Assembly: GCA_002841945.1 (NCBI GenBank)
Contig: PHBI01000070.1
Coordinates: 1 to 33,026 of the forward strand
Source of the DNA: Deltaproteobacteria bacterium HGW-Deltaproteobacteria-14
Lineage (GTDB): Bacteria > Myxococcota_A > UBA9042 > PHBI01
Reading direction: 5' to 3'
Length of the DNA stretch: 33,026 nt
The first letter of the stretch is position 1; every line of letters begins with the position of its first letter. The position numbers and the translations under genes were made by a program. The notes beneath the pieces were generated by a model. It was not told the DNA's origin. It did not search any database and was given only the letters and a program-made list of their open reading frames with translations. This document shows positions 1 to 5,921 of the stretch, piece by piece.

Positions 1-1
1 C

Positions 2-439
2 GCCAGCCCGCCACCCTTGACCGCCGACAGCCGCCGCCGAGCGCACTCTGTGGGAGGAGCTGTGCCGCAGCGGAGAACTGGAATCCAAGCGGCTGACCGC
101 GGTCCAGTACCGAGTGCTGACGCGCTTGGTAGGCAGCGGCCACGCGGAGCGCCAGTGGACGGTGTCGCCCCCGGCGCCGCTGCGACTCCAAAGCTGGTAC
201 CGGCTCGCGGATGCTTGCCCCCCGGCGGCGGAGTGGACGGCGCAAACGGCCCGGGCACCGAGGCAGGGGGCGGCTTTGGCGGCTCTGGCCGCAACGGCGG
301 CGCCCAGGGTGGCAAGGGCGGCGGCGGCGGCAGCGGCGGCGGCGGCGGCAACGGCGGCCTCGGGACGATCTGGCTCCAGGGCCAGACGATCCAGAACAAC
401 GGCACCTGGGCCGGGCAGGTCACCCAGCTCGCGCCCTGA
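2..439 (+). CDS. Glycine-rich protein, C-terminal part (5' end outside window)
   Basis: This frame is open from the left edge and ends in TGA at 437-439. From about base 230 it encodes a glycine-rich stretch (GGxGG and GGNGG blocks) followed by a short tail with the segments TIWLQGQTIQ and WAGQVTQLAP, and third codon positions there are almost all G or C. Such endings occur on secreted repetitive proteins of Myxococcota. Upstream of about base 220 this frame looks poor: its third positions are mixed. The +1 frame reads more like protein over 21-210 (for example LWEELCRSGELESKRLTAVQ), but it begins just after a stop at 18-20. A frameshift, a sequencing error or a broken gene is therefore possible. 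The function is unknown. Only the last 70 or so residues are supported with any confidence. Confidence 0.35.
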   Translation, partial: ASPPPLTADSRRRAHSVGGAVPQRRTGIQAADRGPVPSADALGRQRPRGAPVDGVAPGAAATPKLVPARGCLPPGGGVDGANGPGTEAGGGFGGSGRNGGAQGGKGGGGGSGGGGGNGGLGTIWLQGQTIQNNGTWAGQVTQLAP

Positions 440-465
440 TACGCGCGCGTCGCCGGAAGGCGGGC

Positions 466-574
466 GGGGACGGCCACCCTGCGGCTCGCGGGGACGGCCA
501 CCCTGCGGCTCGCGGGGGCGGCCACCCTGCGGCTCGCGGGGGCGGCCACCCTGCGGCTCGTGGGGACGGCCACC
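466..574. repeat. 24-bp tandem repeat, about 4.5 copies
   Basis: Units start at 466, 490, 514, 538 and 562. Each begins GGGG(A/G)CGGCCACCCTGCGG and continues to a period of exactly 24 bp. The fifth unit diverges after 574. The array lies between two converging genes (stops at 439 and 603). Because 24 is divisible by three, each frame reads through as an 8-residue repeat (one reads RGRPPCGS), but no gene signal supports translation. It could act in the 3' untranslated regions or simply be a variable minisatellite. Confidence 0.85.
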
Positions 575-602
575 TCTCGACTCACTTGCTCCGGCGCCGC
601 TC

Positions 603-1238
603 CTACGGGGTGCAGGCGGGCGGCAGCGGGTCGGCCTCGTCGAGGTCCCCGGCGAACTGTGCGGAGATGCGCGCGGCGGTGAAGCCGTCCTTGACGCTCC
701 CTACCCAGGCGACGCCGACGTAGCCGTCGGGGTGGAAGTGGGCGCGGACGAGCACCAGCGCGTCCTCCGCGATAGCGAGGTGGCCGCCGGTGCGCGTGAA
801 CGGCTGCTCGTCCACGTGCGGGTGCAGCTGCACCTCGCGGTAGACGAGGGTGCCGTCGACCAGGACGACCTCCCACCAGTCGGTGTAGTGCTCGCAGTCG
901 ACGTCGTCGCTGGCGATGATGACGGTGAACGCGTAGTCGCCCGCGGCGCCGGTGACGTCGAGGCCCACGATGTCGGCGGCGGGCGGCCCCTCGGGGGGCT
1001 GCGCCGCACCGGCGTTGGCGTCGAAGCCCTGGTCGACCTCGGTGCAGACCTCGTCGTCGTCGCTCCACTGTCCGCCGAGGTTCGCGCACACGTTGCGCTG
1101 CGCGTCGCCGCTCGGGACGTAGGCGTCCGGCTGCGCGGTGTCGCTGAGCCCCGGGTGCGGCGTCGGGTTCGACGTGCAACCGAGCGTGAGGAGCACCGCC
1201 ACGAAGGCGAGCGAGGACGTCCGGGGGAACGTAGCCAT
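603..1238 (-). CDS. Predicted lipoprotein of unknown function (211 aa)
   Basis: The protein starts MATFPRTSS, has a hydrophobic core, and ends its signal in T-L-G-C with the lipobox Cys at residue 21, so it should be exported and lipid-anchored. A short linker rich in P, D and S follows. The rest is an acidic region of about 160 residues with aromatic-rich beta-type segments (HYTDWWEVVLVDGTLVY, AHFHPDGYVGVAWVG) and several Cys that could pair. I do not recognise the family. It lies 54 nt downstream of the kinase gene on the same strand and may be the last gene of a VWA-kinase-lipoprotein unit. The ATG at 1238 has no strong Shine-Dalgarno sequence, but it gives a well-placed signal peptide, which decides the start. 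Confidence 0.8.
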   Translation of the reverse strand: MATFPRTSSLAFVAVLLTLGCTSNPTPHPGLSDTAQPDAYVPSGDAQRNVCANLGGQWSDDDEVCTEVDQGFDANAGAAQPPEGPPAADIVGLDVTGAAGDYAFTVIIASDDVDCEHYTDWWEVVLVDGTLVYREVQLHPHVDEQPFTRTGGHLAIAEDALVLVRAHFHPDGYVGVAWVGSVKDGFTAARISAQFAGDLDEADPLPPACTP

Positions 1239-1292
1239 GGACGCAGGATGCCAAGGCTGGCGCTTCGGATCCAGCGCCGGCGCGGTCGGCGG

Positions 1293-2609
1293 CTACGGCG
1301 ACGGCTCGACGTCCGCCGCGACCGCCACGGTGAAGGCGCGGAAGCTCCGGTCGAAGCTGAACACGAGGCGGTCGAAGCGGCCGTCGGGGCGGCCGACGAG
1401 GACCGTGAGCGTGCGCTCGGCGTAGCTCGCGTCGGCGACCCGCAGCCCGTCGAGGGGCGGCAGTTGGAGCTGGTGACAGACCCCTGGCCCGGTGAACAGC
1501 GAGGCGTAGACGGCGCCAAGAGCGTCCTGCAGCGCCACCCCGGGGTAGAGGGCGGTCGCCAGCGGCAGCACCTGGCTCGCGACCCGGGTCGTCGCGAAGG
1601 TGCGCCCGCCGAGGGTCCGCAGGGTCACCTCCACGATGGCGTCCCCCGCGAGGGCGTAGAGGCGGCCGTCGTGCCACGAGAACGCGGTCGCAGCCAGGGT
1701 GATCGGCACCTCGACACCGGTCGCGATCGCCACCACGCGGAGGCGCCCGGCCTCGACCTGCGCCTCGAAGCCCGCGCGGCGCGGGGGGCTCGCGGGCGCC
1801 GGGGCGAAGCGGCTGACGAGCGCGAGGCGGTCGGGCGGTCGCCGCTCGCCGTCCTCGAGGACCGCGTGAAACCACGAGCGGAGCTCCGCGGGGAGGAGGC
1901 TCGGCGGGGTGGCGCTCGGCGGCAGCACGACGTCGGGGCGCAGCGCGGAGATGTTCTGCGCCATGCGGGCGTCGAGGCCCACCACCGGGTGTCCGCCGCG
2001 GTAGGGGTGTACCCCGACGAGCAGCTGGAACGCGACGACCGCGAAGGCGAACCAGTCGGTGGCGTCGTCGAAGGTGTCGGGCGGGGCGTGGCGGTCGCGC
2101 ACGCTGTCCATGATGGCGGTGGCGGGGAAGCCCGGCGCCTGCCAGCTGTCGACGTCGATGAAGTAGGCGGTGCGGCGGTCCGGGCCGACGAGGACGTTGA
2201 GGGGGTTGAGGTCGACGATCTGGATCGCCCGCTCGTGGGCGTGGTCGACCACCTCGAGCATGCCGAGGAGCAAGGAGAACAGCGCGTCGTGGTCGATCTG
2301 GTGGCGGTCGCGAAAGCTCCGCGCGAACAGCCGGCACAGGGGCCAGGTGCTGGGGATGAAGCGGGCGTGGAAGCCGATCGGGGCGCCCGCGTCATCGCGC
2401 AGCAGGCCCTCGGGGCGGAGCACGCGCGGGTGGTCCAGGGCCGAGAGGGCGGCGAGCCGCGCCGGGGTCAGCGCGCGTTGTGGGTCGTGGTACAGCTTGT
2501 AGGCGACCCCGCCCTGGGCGTAGACGCTGCCCTCGCCGCCCCGGGCCACGAAGTCGCGCTTGCTCAGCGCGACCTCGCGGCCGTCGTCCTGGAAGACCCG
2601 CGGGATCAT
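1293..2609 (-). CDS. YegI-like protein kinase with a beta-rich C-terminal half (438 aa)
   Basis: The N-terminal half is a protein-kinase fold. It has a glycine loop GGEGSV at residues 24-29, an ATP-binding Lys at 38 (AYKLYHDP), a catalytic loop IVDLNPLNVLV with Asp133 and Asn138 kept but the usual His-Arg replaced by Ile-Val, and DVDSWQ (152-157) at the DFG position. A DVDSF/WQ motif is typical, as I recall, of the YegI-type kinases found beside VWA proteins and PP2C phosphatases in bacteria. Residues from about 300 onward are beta-strand-rich and could form a propeller-like sensor; that is inference. The ATG at 2609 lies 2 nt after the VWA stop, implying translational coupling. A longer frame upstream exists only because it shadows the VWA gene. 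No PP2C phosphatase is present in the window. Confidence 0.85.
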   Translation of the reverse strand: MIPRVFQDDGREVALSKRDFVARGGEGSVYAQGGVAYKLYHDPQRALTPARLAALSALDHPRVLRPEGLLRDDAGAPIGFHARFIPSTWPLCRLFARSFRDRHQIDHDALFSLLLGMLEVVDHAHERAIQIVDLNPLNVLVGPDRRTAYFIDVDSWQAPGFPATAIMDSVRDRHAPPDTFDDATDWFAFAVVAFQLLVGVHPYRGGHPVVGLDARMAQNISALRPDVVLPPSATPPSLLPAELRSWFHAVLEDGERRPPDRLALVSRFAPAPASPPRRAGFEAQVEAGRLRVVAIATGVEVPITLAATAFSWHDGRLYALAGDAIVEVTLRTLGGRTFATTRVASQVLPLATALYPGVALQDALGAVYASLFTGPGVCHQLQLPPLDGLRVADASYAERTLTVLVGRPDGRFDRLVFSFDRSFRAFTVAVAADVEPSP

Positions 2610-2611
2610 CG

Positions 2612-3358
2612 TCACACCGTCCCGAGGGTCGCTGACAGCCCGCTCCCGAGGTACATCGACTGGGCGGCGATGCTCTGGGACACGAAGTCGGCGAGGCCGG
2701 CCAGGGTCCGCGGGGTCGCGTCGGCCAGGGCGAGGTAGTGGTCGAAGCCGGCCTTGGCCGAGAAGTCCATCAGGTAGGTGCCGACGCCGGTGTTGTCGAC
2801 GTTGACGCCGACGAGCAGGGTCTGCACCGACTCGAGCGCCTCGCTCGTCACCGCCTGGGCGATGGCGTGCTTGACCGCGCCGGCGTCCACCGTCGACGCG
2901 TTGTCGCCGCCGTCGGTGATGACGAAGAGGATGGCGTTGACGGCCATCCCGCGCTGGGCGAGGGCGGCCCCGTACTGGACGGTGGCGGCGACGGCGTTGT
3001 GGGCTGCGTCGTAGAGCGCCGTGGTGCCGCCGATGGCGAGGGCGCCGTCGTAGTCGGTCGGGTGGCAGTCGGCGAGCGGCTTGAAGCCGTGGACCTCGCG
3101 CAGGCGCTGGTCGAAGGCGACGGTGCGCAGCATCAGGTGGTCGGCGCGCGGGGAGAGGCGGCACGCCTCGACGACCGCCTTGATGGCGGCCTCCATCTCG
3201 CGCTCGAAGCCACCCACGCTGCCGCTGACGTCGCAGGCGATGGCGACCAGCGTCCACTCGGCGGCGCCGAGGGCGTCGACGCGCGTGGCCGAGAAGCCGT
3301 AGCGCGAGCCGGAGACGGTGTGGTGGGTCATGGATTTGTTGGGGTCGAGGATCGGCAT
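2612..3358 (-). CDS. VWA (von Willebrand factor A) domain protein, TerY/YegL-like (248 aa)
   Basis: The protein is a single VWA domain with a complete metal-ion-dependent adhesion site: DVSGS at residues 43-47, Thr112/113 in GGTTALYD, and Asp149 in VITDGGDN. There is no signal peptide or membrane segment, so it is probably cytoplasmic. This fits the TerY/YegL type that partners with kinases rather than surface adhesins. The ATG at 3358 follows AGGAG at a good distance. The gene is first in a tight unit with the kinase (2-nt gap). In related systems the VWA protein is thought to bind a divalent metal and present a client to the kinase or phosphatase. The partner here is inferred from position only. 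The REP-like repeat cluster lies directly upstream and may contain or disrupt its promoter. Confidence 0.88.
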   Translation of the reverse strand: MPILDPNKSMTHHTVSGSRYGFSATRVDALGAAEWTLVAIACDVSGSVGGFEREMEAAIKAVVEACRLSPRADHLMLRTVAFDQRLREVHGFKPLADCHPTDYDGALAIGGTTALYDAAHNAVAATVQYGAALAQRGMAVNAILFVITDGGDNASTVDAGAVKHAIAQAVTSEALESVQTLLVGVNVDNTGVGTYLMDFSAKAGFDHYLALADATPRTLAGLADFVSQSIAAQSMYLGSGLSATLGTV

Positions 3359-3407
3359 GTTCAGCTCCTGGGCCAGTGGTCAGGGATGAATTGGGAGGGG
3401 TCAGGTG

Positions 3408-3707
3408 GGAGGGGTCAGGCACCCTCACTTTTCACTTTCCGGGGAGGGGTCAGGCACCCTCACTTTTCACTTTCCGGGGAGGGGTTCACTTTTCACTTTC
3501 CGGGGAGGGGTCAGGCACCCTCACTTTTCACTTTCCGGGTCGTCGCGGGCGATAAGCCGGGGAGGGGTCAGGCACCCTCACTTTTCACTTTCCGGGTCGT
3601 CGCGGGCGATAAAGTAAAAAGTGAGGGTGCCTGACCCCTGGTTTGGTAGGGTTCCCGGTTTTCAAGGGTGGGAGGGGATAAAGTAAAAAGTGAGGGTGCC
3701 TGACCCC
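3408..3707. repeat. Cluster of REP-like repeats: five direct and two inverted copies
   Basis: The core GGGGTCAGGCACCCTCACTT, continuing into TTCACTTTCC, occurs at 3411-3440, 3446-3475, 3507-3536 and 3564-3593. A copy at 3481-3501 lacks 9 bp inside. Inverted copies lie at 3611-3638 and 3680-3707 and share one mismatch (AAAGTAAAAAG against AAAGTGAAAAG). Copies 4 and 5 also share the trailing segment CGGGTCGTCGCGGGCGATAA, giving a 57-bp period, while copies 1-3 have a 35-bp period. The cluster fills most of the 354-bp gap between the hydrolase stop and the VWA start, and no gene is seen in it. Families with this GTGAGGGTGCCTGACCCC look are, as I recall, mobilised by RAYT (Y1) transposases, but none is present here. 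Confidence 0.9.
3564..3638. other. Long hairpin formed by facing repeat copies
   Basis: The direct copy at 3564-3593 and the inverted copy at 3611-3638 can pair over about 28 bp with one mismatch around a 17-nt loop. In RNA from the minus strand the structure would lie between the hydrolase stop and the VWA start, so it could end transcription or protect the hydrolase message. No U-tract follows it in the minus direction. Confidence 0.6.
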
Positions 3708-3712
3708 TTGGG

Positions 3713-4516
3713 TCAGAGGGACTTCAGGACGTCCTGGGTCGTGGAGAGCTGCATCCCGGCGCGGGTCATGTCGCGGATGAAGGCGTCTTGGTAGGCCTCG
3801 AAGCCGGGGACCGGGGAGGTCGCGTCGGTGAGCAGCACCATCTTGCGGACGTAGCTCGGGTCGCTGAAGGCGCCGGCGATGTCGCGCACGGTGTTGGCGA
3901 GGCAGTGCGAGCCGGCCTCGCCCGCGAGCAGGATGACGTCCGCCTCCTCGAGGGTCGTCAGGAGCCCCGCGTTGAGCTGCGTGCCCGGGTCGGAGGGGTC
4001 GGGGACCTCGGCCTGGAGCGCCGAGAAGTGCTCGGTGAAGGGGTTCGAGCCCTTGGTGATGAAGTCGACCAGCGCGAAGCGCTCGGACCACTCGTTGAGC
4101 GCCTCGAAGAGGTCCGGCACGACGTTGTGACCCTCGCCGCCGATGAGGCAGTGCTCGGGCCAGATGGTGTGCGGGTAGCGACCGGTCGCGGCGAGGTCGT
4201 CGAGGTAGGCCAGGGTGCGCGCATGGGTCGACGGCAGGGCCGGGGTCCAGACGCCGTCGCGCAGGTCGGACGCGGTGACCCGGGTGAACGGCGGCGGCGT
4301 GTTGCCGTCGCGGTCGCGGAACCACACCGGGTGGCTGATGTCGACCTTGCGGTGGCTGTCGAGGGTGACGTGGATGTCGGCGAGCTTCGCCTTCATGCGG
4401 TGTACGAGCAGGGCCAGCCGATCCATGTCGCGGTCGGCGCCGGGCACCGACAGGGCGCCGTCGGGTCGGCAGAAGTCGTTCTGGGGGTCGATGACGACGA
4501 GGTGGATCTGGTTCAT
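3713..4516 (-). CDS. Nicotinamidase-like cysteine hydrolase (isochorismatase superfamily, 267 aa)
   Basis: The catalytic triad of the cysteine hydrolase family is visible: Asp10 (VIDPQNDF), Lys155 (FITKGSNP) and Cys205 (GEAGSHCLANT). Metal ligands expected in nicotinamidases are also present: Asp53 and His55 in LDSH, His62, and His122 in the motif TIWPEHC, which matches the W-P-x-H-C signature of PncA-type enzymes. The likely reaction is hydrolysis of nicotinamide or a similar amide. At 267 aa it is longer than PncA (about 180-215), with inserts around residues 64-120 and 170-180, so the substrate may differ. The ATG at 4516 is preceded by AAGGAG at about 7 nt. An upstream in-frame ATG at 4555 would add 13 residues unlike the family. 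It appears to be transcribed alone. Confidence 0.88.
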   Translation of the reverse strand: MNQIHLVVIDPQNDFCRPDGALSVPGADRDMDRLALLVHRMKAKLADIHVTLDSHRKVDISHPVWFRDRDGNTPPPFTRVTASDLRDGVWTPALPSTHARTLAYLDDLAATGRYPHTIWPEHCLIGGEGHNVVPDLFEALNEWSERFALVDFITKGSNPFTEHFSALQAEVPDPSDPGTQLNAGLLTTLEEADVILLAGEAGSHCLANTVRDIAGAFSDPSYVRKMVLLTDATSPVPGFEAYQDAFIRDMTRAGMQLSTTQDVLKSL

Positions 4517-4539
4517 CCGGTGACTCCTTCGCGGCGAGC

Positions 4540-4612
4540 CGCGTGTGATGCGCAAAGAGTCGTATCACACAAGAAAGAGTCAATGGGACTTTTTAAACAA
4601 AAACAGCACCTC
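4540..4612 (-). promoter_or_regulatory. AT-rich island upstream of the hydrolase gene, likely promoter region
   Basis: This stretch is strikingly AT-rich for a 70% G+C window (for example ACTTTTTAAACAAAAACAG at 4588-4606). On the minus strand it carries TTGACT (4578-4583), a good -35 match about 65 nt upstream of the hydrolase ATG. A -10 box at 16-18 nt spacing is not clear; GATAC lies too close. It is best read as the hydrolase promoter region, with the exact sigma site unresolved. Confidence 0.35.
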
Positions 4613-4733
4613 CCCGTCGACCGGTCGGGACGTCGACGACCGCGCCCGCCAACGTCCGATTCCCGCGCGTCTCACGGTGAACCGCGCCAGCCCGCAGCCG
4701 TGGCGCGTCAACCGGCGCCCCTCGCGGCTGGAG

Positions 4734-5921
4734 CTACTCCCGCTTGTTGTCGATCGTGAGGCCCTTCGTTCCCCGCTTGACCCGGGCGAGCTGGGCGCGG
4801 GGCACCCGGACGAGGTGCAGCCCGAGGGACGTCAGCGCAGGATGGTCATAGAGCGGCACGAGGCTCCGCACCTTCGTGAACGAGAGGTTGACGCTCTCGA
4901 GCTTCCTCAGCCCGCTCAGGACCTTGATGTCCGCCACGTCGGTCTCCTTCAGGTCGAGAGCGGTGAGGTCCACCAGCGACGCGATCGGGGAGATGTCCGT
5001 GACCGCCGTGTGAGGGGCGGCGAGGGTCTGGAGCCCAACCAGCGGGGTCACCCAGTGGAGCGTCGCCAAGCCCTTACAGCCGCCGAGCCCGAGCCAGGTC
5101 AGCTTCGTCAGGTGGGCCAGCGGGCTGAAATCCGTCGCCTCCCGCGCGTGGAGGACGAGGTATTCGAGCTCGCCGAGCTGACCGAGCGGCGCGAGATCGG
5201 TCGCGCTCGTGTAGAGCGTCAGCGCGGTCAGCGCCGGAAAGCCCGTCGCGAACGCGCTCAGATCGTCGGTCGAGACCTCGAGGCTGACGAGCTTGGGGAG
5301 CCCACCGAGGCACCCGAGCTGCGCGCTCGAGTCGAGCTTGAGCCGGCGCAGCGCCGGCAGGTGGCCGGGGCAGCCCGCCTGCGACATATCTGCGACCGTC
5401 AGGGAGAGCTCCTCGAGGCTCTTCGGGAGCGCGTCGAGCCCGCTGAGCGCCTTGCCGCGAGCGTTGACCCTGAGGGTCTTGAGGTGGGTGAGCACCCCGA
5501 GCGGCGCGAGCGAGGTCGGCGCCTCGGCTGGGAGATACAGGGTCTCGACGTTCGGGAACCGATCCACGCGTGTCAGGTCGAGCTCGCCGCCCAGGGTCAA
5601 CCCGATGACCTGCGGCAGCGCCGGGAGCCGCGCCAGGTCGAACGCCTCGCGCTCGGGCGAGGTGATCTCGAGTTGCCTCAACCCTGGCAGGGTCGCGAGC
5701 ACCCCGAAGTCGACCTCGGGGCCCGGCCTGAAGAACGTGATCTCGTTGAGTTGCGGGAGCCTCTCGACCCCCGCCAGGGTGCCACCGTACATCCCGCACA
5801 AGATCGACGTCGTGTCGGGGGCTTGCAGCTTGCCGCACACCTCCACCTTGTCGGCGGCGCCGGGCGCCGCTCCCGCCACGAGGAGCGCGACGATCCAACC
5901 GGAGAGCGAGATCCAGGTCAT
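4734..5921 (-). CDS. Exported leucine-rich-repeat protein (395 aa)
   Basis: The protein begins MTWISLSGW and has a hydrophobic core ending near A-P-G-A-A (about residue 22), a Sec-type signal peptide. The rest is a run of roughly a dozen leucine-rich repeats of 20-24 residues, visible as L-x-x-L-x-L elements such as LTALTLYTSATDLAPL, LTKLTWLGLGG, LTALDLKETDVADI and LESVNLSFTKVRSL. Several end in a D-I/L-x-x-L pattern like the internalin type. Four or more Cys suggest an extracytoplasmic location. LRR proteins bind other proteins; the ligand is unknown. The ATG at 5921 overlaps the stop of the upstream gene (ATGA at 5918-5921), so the two are translationally coupled. This start gives the signal peptide; the longer upstream frame is a shadow. 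Confidence 0.88.
   Translation of the reverse strand: MTWISLSGWIVALLVAGAAPGAADKVEVCGKLQAPDTTSILCGMYGGTLAGVERLPQLNEITFFRPGPEVDFGVLATLPGLRQLEITSPEREAFDLARLPALPQVIGLTLGGELDLTRVDRFPNVETLYLPAEAPTSLAPLGVLTHLKTLRVNARGKALSGLDALPKSLEELSLTVADMSQAGCPGHLPALRRLKLDSSAQLGCLGGLPKLVSLEVSTDDLSAFATGFPALTALTLYTSATDLAPLGQLGELEYLVLHAREATDFSPLAHLTKLTWLGLGGCKGLATLHWVTPLVGLQTLAAPHTAVTDISPIASLVDLTALDLKETDVADIKVLSGLRKLESVNLSFTKVRSLVPLYDHPALTSLGLHLVRVPRAQLARVKRGTKGLTIDNKRE

Noticed and set aside
114..2738. Plus-strand open frame of 874 codons over the kinase and lipoprotein genes
   Set aside because: It shadows the minus-strand kinase and lipoprotein, which have intact motifs and starts.
3359..3428. N-terminal extension of the kinase frame upstream through the VWA gene to 3428
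   Set aside because: The extension is an R/P/H-rich shadow of the VWA gene; the kinase proper starts with MIPRVF at 2609, 2 nt after the VWA stop.
3408..3707. CRISPR array
   Set aside because: Copies differ in spacing (26, 35 and 57 bp), some are inverted, there are no unique spacers of constant length, and no cas genes are present.
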